NCBI RefSeq assembly: GCF_964656455.1
Contig: NC_135722.1
Location: 88,717,313-88,781,312, forward strand
Direction: 5' to 3'
DNA: 64,000 nt
From: Halichoerus grypus
Taxonomy: Eukaryota; Chordata; Mammalia; Carnivora; Phocidae
Position numbers and translations under genes: made by a program
In this document: positions 1 through 13,269 of the stretch, piece by piece
Position numbering within the stretch: position 1 is the stretch's first letter
Layout: every line of letters begins with the position of its first letter
The notes under the pieces: model-generated
What the model saw: the letters and a program-made list of their open reading frames with translations, nothing else
Told to the model about the DNA's origin: nothing
Database searches by the model: none

Positions 1-3000
1 ACTCACACTTCCAGTACCATTTAGAGTAGAAGTGACATGACCGAGAACCCTTGTCTAGTTTTTGATCTTAGAGAAAAAGTTTTCAGGTTTTCAACATTGA
101 GTATTATGTTAAGTGCAGATTTGTCATATATGATCTTTATTATGGTGAGGTAAATTCCTTCTATTTCTAATTTTTGGAGATTTTTTTTATCATGAAAGGT
201 GGAATTTTGTCACACACTTTTTCTACGTCTATTAAGATAATCATATAAATTTTGTCTTTCATTGTGTTAATGTAGTTTATGGATTTGTGTATGTTGAACC
301 ATCCTTAGATCCCAGAAATAAATCCAACTCAATTATGTAGTGTGATCCTTTAGTGTGATGTTCAATTCGGTTTGTTAGCATTTTGTTAAGAACATTTTCA
401 TCTATGTTCATCAGGGATATTGGCCTGTGATTTTCTTTTCCTGTGGTGTCTTTGTCTGACTTTGTCTGACTATTAGGATAATGTTAGCCTCATAAGATGA
501 TTTTGGGAGTTACTCCCCCCTTTAACTTTTTGGAGAAATTTGAGAAGAAATGGTATTAATTCTTCTTTAAATACTTGGTAGAATTCACGAGTAAAGCCAT
601 CAGGTCCTGGGGTTTCCTTTGCTGAGGATTTTTAAATTACTGATTCAATTTCTTTTCTCATTATCGGCCTGTTCAGATTTTCTATTTCTTCAGGATTCAT
701 TCTTTCTGTTGTTTGTTTCTAAGAATTTATCAATTTCTTCAATGTTATCCAATTTCTTAGTTATTCATAATGCTCTCTTAAGATCATTTGTATTTCTGTG
801 GTGTTAGCTGTAATGTCTCCTCTTTCATTTCTGATTTTATTTATTTGAGTTTTCTCTCATTTTTTTCTTAGTCTAGCTAAAGGTATGCCATTTTTTTAAT
901 CTTTAATAAAACAGGTATTGGTTTTGTTGATCTTTTCTATTGGTTTTCTAGTGTCTATTTCATTTAGTTCTACTCTGATCTTTGTTATTTCCTTCCTTCT
1001 GCTAACTTTGGATTTTGTTCTTATTTTCCTAGTCCTTCAGCTAGCTTAAAGTTAGGTTAAAATTAGATTGTTTATTTGAGACCTTTCTTGGTTCTTAATA
1101 TAAGCATTTATTGCTATAAACTTCCCCCTTAGAACTGCTTTTGCTATATCCCCTAAGTTTTGGTACACCGTGCTTCCATTTTCATTTGTTACAAAATATT
1201 TTGTATTTACCTTTTGATTTCTTCTTTGATACATTGGTTGTTCAAGAGAACTTTTTAATTTCCATATATTTGTGAATTTCCCATTATTATTCCTGTTATT
1301 GATTTCTAGTTTCATAACAATTTAGTCAAAAGATACTTGGTATTATTCCAATCTTCTTAAATTTGTTGACTTGTTTTGTGATCTAATGTACGATCTATCC
1401 TTGAGAATGCTCCATGTGCACTTAGGAAAAATGTTTATTCTGCTGCTGGTGGATGGACTATTCTATATATATATCTGTTAGGTACATTTGATCTAACGTA
1501 TAGTTCGAGTCCAGTGTTTTCTTATTGATTTTCTGCTTGGATGATATATTTATTATTAAAAGTGATGTATTAAAGTCCCCTATTACTATTATATTGTCTA
1601 TTTCTCTCTTCAGATTTGCTAGTATTTGTTTAATATATCTAGGTGCTCTGTTGTTGAGTGCATATATATTTACAATTTTTATATCTTCTTGAAGAACTAA
1701 CCCTTTTATCATTATATAATGACTCTCTCTCTCTAGCCATGAGCAGGTGTGGGGACAATGGAAGAAGGAGAGAATCTCAAGCAGACTCACCGCTGAGCAT
1801 GGAGCCTGACTCAGGGCTTGATCTCACAACCCATGAGATCATGACCTAAGCTGAAATCATGAGTATGACGCTCAGCCAACGCTCATCCCTACCTTCTTTG
1901 TTTCTTACTAAAGGTTTTGGCTGAAAATCTATTTGCATGAAATATCTTTTTCCATTCTTTAATTTTGAACCTCTGTGTATTATTAGAACTGATGTAAGTG
2001 TCTTGTAAGTAGCATTTAAAATCCATTCAGCCAGTCTTTGCCTTTTGATTGGAGAATTTCAACCATTTATAAAGTAATTATTTATATGGAAGAACTTACT
2101 AACGATGTCTTATTAATTGATTATTTAGCTGTTTCATTACTCCTTTCTTGCTTTATTCCTTTGTGCATTGATGATATTCTGCAGTAGTATGCTTTGATTT
2201 TCTTCCTTTATCTTCTGCACATCTAATGAAGGTTTTGGATTTGTGGTTACCATGATACTTACTTAAAATATCTCATAGTTATAATGGTCTATTTTAAGCT
2301 GATAACATAACTTCTATCACATACAAAAGCTCTATTATTTAGGACCCCCTCCACATTAGGTGTTTTTGATGTCACAATGTTTATCTTTTTATATTATATC
2401 TATTAACAAATTACTGTAGCTAGAGGTACTTTTAATACTTGGATTCTTTAACTTTTGTATTATAGTTAATTGATGAATACATCACCCCATTATAGTATTA
2501 GAGTATTCTGAATTTGACTATATAGTTACCTTTAGCAGTGTGTTTTATATTTCCATGTTGTCATGTTACTAATTAGTGTCCTTTCAATTCAACTTGAAAA
2601 ACTCCTCTTTCAGTATTTCTTGTAAGGCAGGTCTAGTAGTAATAAACCCCCTCAGCTTTTTTGTCCAGGAAAATCTTTCTCTCTCCTTAATTTTAAAGGA
2701 TAGCTGTACCAGGTAAAATATTCTTGGTTTACAGTTTTCTTTTTCTTTAAGCACTTTGACTCTATCACCCCACTCTCTCCTAGCCTACAAGGTTTCTGTG
2801 AAGATATTCACTGATGGCCTTCCCTTTTACTTGAGGAAGTTTTTCTCTCTTGCTGCTTTTAAATGTTTTCTTTGTCTTTGATTTTAGACATCTTTTTTAT
2901 AATGTATCTTAAAGAAGATAGTTGGGGGCTGAATTTTTGGCGGGCATGGATTGTTTCCTTGATCCTATCTCATAATTTGTATAGGCTTTCTTCATTCTTT

Positions 3001-3085
3001 TTCATTCATTTTTCCTTGTTCTCCTTTGACTGGATAATTTCAAATGACTTGTCTTCAACTTTATACATTCTTTCTTTTCATTGAA
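1..3085 (-). mobile_element. Old L1 fragment 1 (ORF2 into ORF1), minus strand
   Basis: Read on the minus strand, this is an old, heavily mutated LINE-1. The window begins inside the ORF2 reverse-transcriptase region and passes through the ORF2 linker. At 1052-1315 the minus-strand frame includes NIWKLKSS and DIAKAVLRGKF, which are L1 ORF2 signatures. The endonuclease region follows: at 1458-1790 the frame carries IVNIYALNN and the catalytic-site motif GDFNTSL. At about 2600-2950 it reaches the C-terminal end of ORF1. No long frame survives, so this is a dead copy. A CAN-SINE interrupts it at about 1722-1890. Its 3' end lies outside the window. Subfamily is not assigned; the divergence suggests an old mammalian L1M type. 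Confidence 0.85.
1722..1890 (-). mobile_element. CAN-SINE (old copy) inside L1 fragment 1
   Basis: Minus-strand tRNA-derived carnivore SINE. The plus strand shows the reversed body (GGAGCCTGACTCAGGGCTTGATCTCACAA in pieces, then GAGATCATGACCTAAGCTGAAATCA), ending near CAGCCAACGC where the SINE head should be. It is degraded and no clean target-site duplication is visible. It splits the L1 endonuclease region, so it inserted after that L1. Confidence 0.8.
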
Positions 3086-6000
3086 TCAATTTTGTTGAGG
3101 TTTTGATTATACATGTATAATCAAAAGGGATTTTGGCCTGTAGTTTTCATTTCTTGTGAGTCTTTGTCTGATTTTAGTATTGGGGTAACACTGGCCTCCT
3201 AGAATGAGTTCAGAAGTTTTTACTATTCTCCTTTTTGGAAGAGTTTATAAGAAAAAATGATACTAATTCATCTTCTAACGTTTGGTAGAACTCATCATTG
3301 AATCATTTCAGCCTTGGATTTGTTGTTGTTGTTGTTGTTTTTTGTTGTTTGGAGGGAGGAAATTTTATATTACTAATTCAATCTTTTTTGCTTGTTTTAT
3401 GTCTATTGTTATCTCCAATTATTATTTATTCCTGAATCAGTTTCATTAGTTTGCATCTTTTTAGTAAATTGTCCACTTTGTCTAAGTTATCTAATTTGTT
3501 GATAGTGAATTCTTCATACTTTTTGTTGTTATTTATATTTCTGCGAAGAAAGTATTGATATTTCCTCTTTCATTCCTGATTTTAGTAATTTGTGTCTTCA
3601 CTATTTTTCTGCTTGTCAATCTGGTTAATTTTTTTTTTTTAATTTTGTTGATCTTTTCAAAAAGTGAACTTTGGTTTTATCATTTTCCATGTTTTTCTGT
3701 CTCCATTTCATTTATTATTTTTTAAGATGTATTTCTTATTTTTTAGAGAGAGAGACAGAGAGAGTGCATGAGTGGGGGGGAGGGGCAAAGGGAGAGGGAA
3801 TAAAAGAAAGAAAGACTCCTCAAACTAACTCCCCACTGATCATGAAGCCTAATGCAGGGCTCAATTCCAGAACCCTGAGATCATGACCTGAGCCAAAATC
3901 AGATCTAGCAGCTTAACTGACTTGAGCCACCCAGACACCCCATCCATTTCATTTATTTTTACTCTATTTTTTATTATGTCTTTTCTTTTGCTCTTTGAGT
4001 TTTTATTTGTTTATTTTTTTGTTTTAGAAAGTGGAAGATAGGGTTACTAATTTGAGGTTTTTCTTATTTTTTAAGATGGGTATTTATAGCTACAAATTGC
4101 TCTGTAAGCAGTGCTTTAGCTGCACTCCAGTTGTTTTGTATGCTTTGTTTTCATTGGCATTAATTTCCAAATATTTTCTAATTTTCCATATAATGTCTTC
4201 TTTGTCTTTTGATTTTCAGGGGTGTTCTTTTAATTTTTTTCACATTTGTGAATTTTCCAGATTTTCTTCTGCTGTTGATTTCTAATTTAATTTCATTATG
4301 GACAGAGAAAACACTTCATATCACTTCCATAATTTTAAATTTATTCATACTTGTCTTATTGCCTAGAATATTGCTGATCCTAGAGAATGATACGTGTGTA
4401 CTTGACAATATTGACAATATTCTACTTTTGTTGAATGAATGAAGTGTTCTCATTGTTAGGTCTACTTGGTTTATAGTGGGTTCAAGTAGTCTATTTTTTT
4501 GTTGATCTGCCTTGTTCCATCCATTTTTGAAAGTGATATATTAAAATCTCCAATTATTATTTTTGAATTGTCTATTCTTCCCTTCTATCAATTTTTGCTT
4601 TGTGTACTTTGTAGCACTCTTGTTAGATGTATTTACATTTATAATTTTTATATCTTCAGGATGAATTGACTCATAATAAAATTCCCTTCTTTGTCTTAAG
4701 TAACAAATTTTGTCTTATTATTTTGTCTGATATTAGTGTAGCTACTCTACCTCTCTTTTGCTTACTGCTCGAATAGCATATCCTTTCTGCATCCTTTTAA
4801 TTTAAAAAATTTTTGACTTTGTATCTAAAATATGCATTCTGTTGAGAGCATATAGATGGATCATGTGTTATTTTTTAGCCTATTCTGCCAAGTTCTGCCT
4901 TTGAGGTGTTTAATCCAAGTACATTTAACATAATTTCTAATAAGGTAGGAGGTTGTACATCTACCATGTTTAAAGTGTTTTTTCTATATGTCTTATTTAT
5001 TGTTTATTCCTCTATTCTATGATTTATGCTTTAATTTTTGTTAAATAGATGCTTTCTAGTGTACATTTTTAATTCCCTTGACACTATATTTTTCTTAGGT
5101 GTGTTCTTAATGGCTACCCTGGAGATTCCAATTAGCATCTTAAAACAATGTGATGCAGGTTAGTACTAACTTAATTTCAGTATTATAGAAAAACTTGTTT
5201 TAATATATCTCCATCTCCCCTCCCTTTAAAATATTATTTGTATATAAATCACATCTCTATAGATTGCATGCCTATCAGCACTGCTTTATAATGATTGCTT
5301 TATTGTTATCTTTTAGAATAGATAAGAGGTAAAAAGTTACATAAAACAAAACAAAACAAAAATGCATATTTCTTTCATAATATCTATATGTTATCTTTAC
5401 TGTTGTTCTCCATTTTTTAACATGGGTTTGAATTAGTGTCTAATGTCCTTTCATTTCTGTATAAAGGACTGCCATAGTATTTCTTGAAAAGTGAGTTTCT
5501 TAGTAAAAAAAATCAGTTATTGTTTATCTATAAATGTTTTAATTTATTTCACTTTTGTTGGGGAGTTTTGCTTTTGCAAGGCATAGATTCTTGGCTGACA
5601 GTCTTTTCCAATGTCATTCCATTCTCTCCTATTCTCCATAGTTTCTGATGAAAAATCATAGGTTAACCTTATTGAGGGTCTCTCATACCTGAAAAGTAAT
5701 TTTATATTGCTGCTTCCAAGATACTCTTTTTGATCTCCATTTTCACCAATTTTACTGTGAAGTGTTAAGAGGTGGATCTCTTTGTGTTTATTATACTTGG
5801 AATTTGTTGAGCTTTTTGAATGTGAAAATTAATGTTTTTCATTCAATTTGGGCTTTTTAAGCCATTATTTGTTCAAGTACTTTTTCTGCCTCTTTTCTTT
5901 TTCTGAGACTTCTACTATGTCTTTGTTGGTACACTTACTGGTGTCTCAAAGGATTTAAAGTCTCTGTTCCTTTTTCTTCCTTTTTTTTTTTTTCTTTATG

Positions 6001-7300
6001 CTACTCAGACTGGATAGTCTCTATTGGCCTATATTTGCAGATTCTTTATTCCACCAGCTAAAATCTGCTGTTGTGACCCTATAATTGTGCCACTTTTAAC
6101 TTTTATTGTTTTCATTTTATATTTTTATAGTTTTCAACTCTAGAATTCCAATTGAATTGTTTATTGTAAGTTCTACCTCTGTATTGATATTCTCTATTTG
6201 TGAGACATCATTGGCATACTTTTAATTCTTCAGATATGGCTTCTTTCAGTTATCTGAACATACTCATAATAGCCAATTCAAAGGTTTTGTCTACTAAGTA
6301 CAGAATCTGCCACACACACCCTTGGGGACATTTTCTGTAAGCTGACGTTTTCCATGTTATAATTTCCTGTTTCTTTGCATATCTTGCATTTTTTTTATTG
6401 AAAACTTGATATACTAGACAATATATCGAAACAACTCTATATTTAGATCTTTCCACCTTCAGAAGTTGTTGTTGCTAGCCACATCTGTTGTCATATTTCT
6501 TAATGCTACTTATTGTTTAGCACTTTCTTGTACTAATTCTAGAGATTTTGAGATTGTCTACTGAGCTCTGTGCAATTTCCACCCCTGTTTAATATTTGTT
6601 TTTATTTTTCAGTCTGGCTTCCTAGGAGTCATACCTTGCTCAGTATAATTTAGAGAGCAAATAATGAGTGTGCATATTTCCTTAAAACACCTTGTCTATG
6701 TCTTCTGCCTTTTCTCCAAGAGGGTCTGTGTGAAAAGGCACAATTTCACACTTCAGATGGAAGTTTGCTTTCATTTAGCTTTTACTTTTTTCTTACACAT
6801 GGCCTCGAGGTAAGCTAGTGGTAAGTGTCTGATGTTTCCTCTTTTCCCAGGACTTTTCCTGAACATGCATAGAGCCTTGGGTAAACTTTTAGATCCCCAG
6901 GAATTTGTTGGAGCTTTCTAAAGTTCCTTATGTTTCTCTAGTTCTACAGGACTTCTTTGAAATTCATAGGCAAGCTTTTGTTTGTCCCAACTGAAATCAT
7001 AACCTTAGGAAGTTGAGATATGGCCAGTTGTTTGCCTTTGTTTTAGTGATGCCCTGAAGTTAAGTTCTCCCTACCCCACCCAAGCTGTGCTCTGACTCAA
7101 ATCAAATAGCCAACCACATTTTGCTTTGTATGGGAATCCCAAGTTTGGACAACAAATTAAAACTGTGCTCTGGGGGTTGTGCTTTTAACAGAGTTCCAAA
7201 AACAATCAGATTTCTCTACTGTCTACAATGCTTTTTGACTTTGGTTACCATGCCATTGAGCTGGGAAGAGAGGGAAGTGAGAATAGATCCAAGTTAAAAC
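3085..7300 (-). mobile_element. Old L1 fragment 2 (ORF2, ORF1 and 5' region), minus strand
   Basis: A second old L1 in the same orientation as fragment 1. It starts again in the ORF2 RT region (reversed text AGGGATTTTGGCCTGTAG near 3125) although fragment 1 has just reached ORF1, so this is a new copy rather than a continuation. It continues through the endonuclease (about 4500-4950) and the ORF1 C-terminus (about 5480-5700, reversed GGCATAGATTCTTGGCTGACAG). It then runs through the rest of ORF1 and probably 5' UTR to roughly 7000-7300, where similarity fades. All frames are broken. A CAN-SINE lies at 3719-3941. Confidence 0.8.
3719..3941 (-). mobile_element. CAN-SINE inside L1 fragment 2
   Basis: Minus-strand CAN-SINE: T-rich tail, GA-rich tract, CATGAAGCCTAATGCAGGGC, GAGATCATGACCTGAGCC, ending CCACCCAGACACCCC. 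It is flanked by a perfect 15-bp target-site duplication TCCATTTCATTTATT (3702-3716 and 3943-3957), as expected for L1-driven insertion. Confidence 0.92.
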
Positions 7301-8500
7301 TTTAGAGATACCACTGTTTTATAAAGTTTTAGTAATTTTTCTTGGATAAATTAGTTTCAGTTCTTACAGTATCTTTGGTATTTGCCAGAGTTCTGAAATT
7401 ATTGATTTTACTTGTTTTGCCTTTATTTTCATTTTTCAGAGGGAAAGCAACTTCATTAAGTTACTCACCATTCCAGAAGTTCATCTCTGTACCTTTCTTT
7501 TACCTCTATGTAGTAAAGAATTCAGTGCCTCAATGAATGGAAATTCAATCCACCATGAAAAAAAGGTAAAAAAAAAAAAAAAAAAAAAAGAAAAGAAAAA
7601 GAAAATGAGAGATAAGAAAAATAAAAGTCTTCACAAATTGTGCACACACAGGCAAAGTTGTCTGACTGAATGGCTACTCTTCCTTAGTATTGTGGTTGAC
7701 ATTTCCTCAGAATTGAAGATAGCCCTGTGGAGATTTTTAGAATTTAATTGGCCTAATTAGGTTTTCAAAAGTGAAACAGTCTGTGAGGACTGGAAGAACC
7801 ATTATCTCAATCAAATATACTCCCATCAATTTGCATGACCAAATTAAAAACGGTCCCAGCTAGACAATCCGTCATAAAACAATAATTTAATCTTCTATGT
7901 AAAATTTTTATTTAATATTTTTTCTAAAGAGTTATGTTTTATGTAAAAGGACACTTTTTTTTTTTTAAGAAAATAGTATCTGAAAACCTTTATATAACAG
8001 AGAACTTATATATATAGAAAATTACAAGTTTTTTTTTCAGTATGTTCCTCAGGAACATATTGTATTAAAATTATAATTTGCATCTCAAAGCATCAGTTTT
8101 CTCATCTATAAGAGGTGTTTAACAATACAGATAAACTTTATAGGACTCATCATTTGATTAAATGCTGCAGTGCACATCAAATACCTCTTAGGTATTTCCT
8201 TCAGCTTTTATTTTCATCCATACTTCTCATTACCCATTGAGGAATTTCACATGCATCTCTTTCTCTCTCAGAGTCACTGTGCCAAAGGACCAGAATTTTG
8301 CAGCCCATACAACTAAGTTTGAAAAATCTCCTCATATTTCAGACAGGGTAGGGGTAAAGATATATATGGAGTATTTTGATATATGGAGCATTTTCCATAG
8401 GAAAGGACTGTCCTCTAATACAAATGACTTTACCAGAGTCTCATTTGACCTAGGGGAAAGGCAATTAGACAATTCTAATCTCTTTTACCTTTCCAGTCTC
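7300..8500. other. Unique AT-rich stretch with A-rich tract and MIR-like remnant
   Basis: No gene seen. At 7558-7615 there is an A-rich simple tract (long A run, then AAAAG-type units). At about 8080-8180 the text CATCAGTTTTCTCATCTATAAGAG resembles the reversed core of a MIR element. The remainder shows no recognisable structure. Short open frames here have no protein-like features. Confidence 0.5.
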
Positions 8501-11038
8501 ATGGGGGGTGGGAGGGGGAGAAAACACATCCAAGAAAAGCATCTGAAGGCCACAGCCCAGGGAACCAGACCCAACAAAAATTGATATTTAATCATAATAG
8601 TATAGAATAGTTCCCCATCCCTACACCTCAACAACACATAAACAGCTCTAGTATAATAAGATAGCTGCAAGGCATAAACTCTATTTAAGAAGGAATTATT
8701 AAGGAATCCCAAAGCCAACAGGGTAAAATAAAAAGAAAATTGGAGAAAATTGAAACGTCTAGCACCTAAAGTTACAGGAAACATTAAACACAGCCCAATT
8801 TCTAGAGAGATTGACATAAAACCTCACACTAAAAACTCTAAATATCTTAGTTTCTGTTTTTCAATAAATCATGTCCAGATTGCAACAAAAAATTACAAGG
8901 CATAGTAAAAGGCAAGAAAAAATAGTCTCGAGGGAAAAACAAATCTGAACCAGACTCAGATACGACAAAGAGGTTGGAATTATCAGATAAAGAATGTAAA
9001 ATAACTATGATTAATATACTAAGGGCTATAATGGAAAAGGGAGCAATATGCAGAACACATGAGTACTATAAGAAGAGAAATGGAAACCTCTAAAAAAGCA
9101 TCAAAGTGTAATGTTAGAAATCAAAAACACTGTAACAGAAATGGACAGTGCCTTTGATAGGCTCATCTGTAGACTGGCCATGGCCAAGGAAATAATCAGG
9201 GAGCTTAAAGATATGTTAATAGAAATTTCCCAAGCCGAAAAACAAAGAGGAAAAAAAATGAAAAACAAACAGAAGACAATACCCAAGAATTATGGGACAA
9301 TTAAAAAGACGTAACATATGTGTAATGGGAAGACTAGAAGGAGAAGAAAGAGAGAATTGATAGAATAAATATTGATGCTATAATGGCTGAAAAGTTTATA
9401 AAATTACTGGCAAACATCAAACCATGGATTCAGAAAGCTCAAAATCAGCAAATGGGATAAGTATTAAAAAGTGTACACATAGGCATATCATATTCAAATT
9501 GTAAGAACCAAAGAAGGAGGAAAAATCTTCAAAGAAACCAGGCTGAGAAGGCACCTTCTACCTCTAAAGAGAGGTAGAAAGATAAAAAATTGCATTGGAC
9601 TTCTTCCCAGAAACCATGCTAACAAGAAGCACATAGAGTGAAATAAACTGATGAAAGAAGAACAAAAAGCAACAAAAAACAACCTAGAAATTGATATAGA
9701 GTGAAAATTTCCTTCAAAAATGAATGAAAAATAAAAATTTTCTCAGACTAACCAAAACTGAGAAAATTTGTTGTCAGTATACCTGCCTTGCAAGAATTAT
9801 TAAAATAAGTTCTTGAGAGGAAAGGGAAGTGATATAGGTCAGAAATTTGTATTTGCATTTGGATATATATATAGAGAGAGAGAGACAGAGAGAGCGCACA
9901 AGAGCACATTAGAGGAAAAAATAAAGGTAAAATAAAGTCTTCCATTTTACTTACACTTATTTACTTATTCTTATGATCTACTAAACATTCAAATTAATAA
10001 GAACAACAATGTACCAGGTGATTATAGCACAAAACTAAGTTAAATGAATGGCAGCAATGTTACAAAAGATGAGAGGGAAGAATAGGAATACTCTTATAAG
10101 GCACCTGCACTACATGTAAAGAGGTACTGTGTGATTAACAAATGGATTTAGATTAGTAGTTAATGTATACTGCAAACTCCAGGGAAACCTAGATTTATTT
10201 ATTTATTTTTTTTTTTGAGAGAGAGAGTGTGCAAATGGGGGGGTGCATAAGGAGCAGAAGAGAGAAAATCTTAAGTAGGCTCCACACTCAGCTTGGAGCC
10301 AGATGTGGGGCTCGATCTCACAACCCTGAGATCATGACCTGAGCTGAAACCAAGAGTCTGACACTCAACCAACTGAGCCACCCAGGGGCCAAAGATTTAA
10401 TTTTCTTAAGTTTAATTGATATGCTAAGAGAAGATAGAAAATGGGAGTCATACAAAATGCTCAAATAAAACAGAGAAGTCAGAAAAAGAGAAGTTAAAAA
10501 AGAAACAGAGAAATAGTGAAAAAAGTAAGAAATATGGTAGATATTTATCCAACTATATAATCATTTTAAATATAAGTGGTCTAAACACACCAATTAAAAG
10601 GCAGAGACTGTTAATGTGAATAAAGAAACAAGACTAACTACATGTTGTTTACAAGAAACTCACTTTAAATATAAAAAAAGATATCAGTTGTTGCCAAGCC
10701 TTCTGGTGGAGGAGGGATAAGTCGGTAAAGCACAAGGGACTTCCAGGATGGTAAATTATTCTGTATGACATTGTAATGGTGAACGCATGGCATTAGGCAC
10801 TTGTTAAAACCTATAGAACCTTACTTCACAAAAAGCAAATGGTAATATAAAATATGGATTTTAGTTAATAATATATTAATATTGGTTCATTAATTGTAAT
10901 GAATGTATCAACCTAATACAAGATGCTAATAATAGGAAAATTGTGTGTGTGTAGAGATATATAGGGAATACAGGGACTCTCTGTAGTATGTACTCAATTT
11001 TTATGTAAATCTAAAACTTTTCTAAAAAATAAAGTCTA
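8500..11038 (+). mobile_element. HAL1-like or internally deleted old L1 (5' region + ORF1 + 3' UTR)
   Basis: Plus-strand old L1-derived unit. From about 8500 to 9050 it matches the L1M-type 5' region (for example ACATTAAACACAGCCCAATT and AACCAGACTCAGATACGACA). From 9050 to 9830 it covers an ORF1-like region; an open frame at 9111-9314 has a helical, coiled-coil-like composition (EIIRELKDMLIEISQAEK). About 10555-10685 resembles the very start of ORF2 (AGTGGTCTAAACACACCAAT; TGTTTACAAGAAACTCACTT). The sequence then jumps directly to an L1 3' UTR ending in CTAAAAAATAAAGTCTA near 11035. Almost all of ORF2 is absent. This architecture is that of HAL1 (half-L1) elements, or of a secondary deletion. 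A CAN-SINE interrupts it at about 10195-10391. Confidence 0.65.
10195..10391 (-). mobile_element. CAN-SINE inside the HAL1-like unit
   Basis: Minus-strand CAN-SINE recognised from its GA-rich tract, TTGGAGCCAGATGTGGGGCT, GAGATCATGACCTGAGCTG and AACTGAGCCACCCAGGGGCC end. Target-site duplication is not clear. Confidence 0.88.
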
Positions 11039-11039
11039 C

Positions 11040-12290
11040 TAGTTAAAAAAAATCTGTTCCTAATTAGAACTAATCAACCAACCAAAGAAGATGGATAAAA
11101 ACTCTTAGCAAATTTCCATAATCTGAAACATTATATCTAGAAAAAAAATAGGGCAAACATTATTTTTAATATTAAATCATTTAACGTCCCCTCCCCCACC
11201 CCTGCCCTGCTCTGAATCTGGAAAACCTAAAAGACTTCTCGCTATCACTATTTATCAGGCTATACCAGAGTCCTAGCCAGTGCATTATGGCAAAAAAAAA
11301 ATAAATAAATAAAGTAGAAGAATATAAGCACTGGGAAGGAAGAAAAGCTTGCTTTACAGGCAATATGGTTGTGTGTGCAGAACATCACAAAATATCTATA
11401 AAGTAAATTATTAGAATTAATGAATGATTATAGTATGGCTACTGGAATTATAATGTCAAAATATAAAATCAATCTATAAAAATTTTAGAAATAATTTTTA
11501 AAAAGACAGAAAACCAATTAAAAGAAAACTAGGCAAAAGTATAAACAGACACCTGACCAGTGAGATACATAAATGGCCTATTTCAAAAGATGTTTAACAT
11601 CATAACATTTTAGAGAGATACATTAGCCACTGGAATATGTAAAATGAAAAGGAACATGTTGGTCATACCAAATTTAGGCAAATATATTTAGCAATGGGAA
11701 CTGTCTCACACTGCTGGTGGTAATAGTATAAGATGGAAATTTTAGAAAAAATTCTTCCCTATTAAAGCTGAATATGAATATACCCTTGATTCAGCAATTC
11801 TATTCATAAATATATACCCAAAGAGAAATGCATACACATATTCACTGAAAAAATATAGATAAAATTATTTATAATGATACTATTTAAAAGACCCCAAATT
11901 GGAAACACCATGTACATTTATTGTAAAATGATATATTCTTAAAATACAATAACATACAGCAGTGAAAATAGAGAAGTTCTACTATTCAAAATCACATAGA
12001 TTATCACAAACACAAGAAGGAACATAAATAAATTCATTGATTACAAAGTTCAAATCCAGACACAATTAATTGATTGTTACAGAAATCAGGCTAGTGCTTA
12101 CCTCTGGCAGGAAGAGTGAAAAAGAGAGATGGCAAGGTAGAATTCAAGGGTACTGTTATGTTCTATATTTTTATCTGGTAAGTGGTTATACAAAGTGGTT
12201 ATTCACTTTCAGAGAATTAAAAGACCTATACATTTATAATTTGCACACTTTTCTTAATAACACACAATTTTGTAAAAAATTACCTCCAAA
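11040..12290 (+). mobile_element. Old L1 3' fragment (late ORF2 and 3' region), plus strand
   Basis: Resembles the L1 ORF2 RT-to-C-terminal region on the plus strand: GGATAAAAACTCTTAGCAAA near 11090, TACCAGAGTCCTAGCCAGTG near 11265, then the text for the C-terminal region and 3' UTR (CTGTCTCACACTGCTGGTGG near 11700, TTCAGCAATTCTATTC near 11790). It is strongly decayed with internal deletions. It follows the preceding unit immediately but restarts at a different L1 position, so it is probably a separate insertion or a rearranged piece. Confidence 0.65.
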
Positions 12291-13257
12291 CCTCAGACCT
12301 TTTGAGTTGTGTGGATGAGAAGTAACATCTGTAAAGCATCTATCATATAACAGTGGTAATTATGATTACCATATATGACTTCAAGCAAGATATGTGATAT
12401 TTATAAACCCCAATTTCTTTATTTGTAGAATGAGACACCTCCAAATTTAACTGAGCAGTGATAATGGCTAAATGTGGTAAAGTCTAAAAGCTGTCACATC
12501 TTCTTACCTGTATTAAGAACATAATAAATGTCTAAAAATAAACAAAACTAAGCCAAGCCCAGAACCCAATCAAAACAAACAAAAAGCCTGGATAATTGAA
12601 AGGAAGCATATGTTGGTTTTTCTTTCATACAATAGAAAATTGCCTTCTTTCAACTGAGAGAAATTGTCTCAATCAAATTTAAAATTTTGACCTAAAGCTA
12701 TATAGTATATTATCTTTGTTTTATTTTTTAAAATTCCCTTCATTTGTGAACAAAAGTGGAATTTTGAGAGCTGACTCTGAAAAAGGCAAAAATTAGACCC
12801 TCCCGCTAATTAAAAGTTCATCTCCAATAGCTTCCTGGTCCTCTCACCAACATCCATCCACTGAGAAAATTATAAATATATGATCCCAGATGACCTCCTA
12901 GTCCAATAAAAAATGAAATTTTATATTTCAAAATGTCCTATCATATTCAAATTCACTTTCCTATAATGTCTACATATGGAACCTAGTTCAAAGTTTTGGA
13001 GTAACAAGAACAGCAACAGGAATAAGATCCCTTAACTTTTTATAAGATATCCTTTCATATTTTTGAACATAGCTGTCTTGGTATCCCGCAGCATTTTTTT
13101 TCTGACATAACATTAAATATTACTCAAATTTATTAGGTCATTAATTTTTGAATTTACCCAATCATAAGGCAAATCTGATTGACTCCCAACTGGAGCAGTT
13201 TGGGATAATCCAGGGGAGAGTAAAATGTCAAAAAAGAAGACTATGATATTCTGTAAT
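12290..13257. other. Unique AT-rich DNA with a MIR/L2-like remnant
   Basis: No gene seen. About 12380-12540 carries text similar to the reversed MIR/L2 core (AATTTCTTTATTTGTAGAATGAGA, ending ATTAAGAACATAATAAATG in pieces). The rest is unique-looking AT-rich sequence. Confidence 0.4.
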
Positions 13258-13269
13258 ATCCTGTATGTG

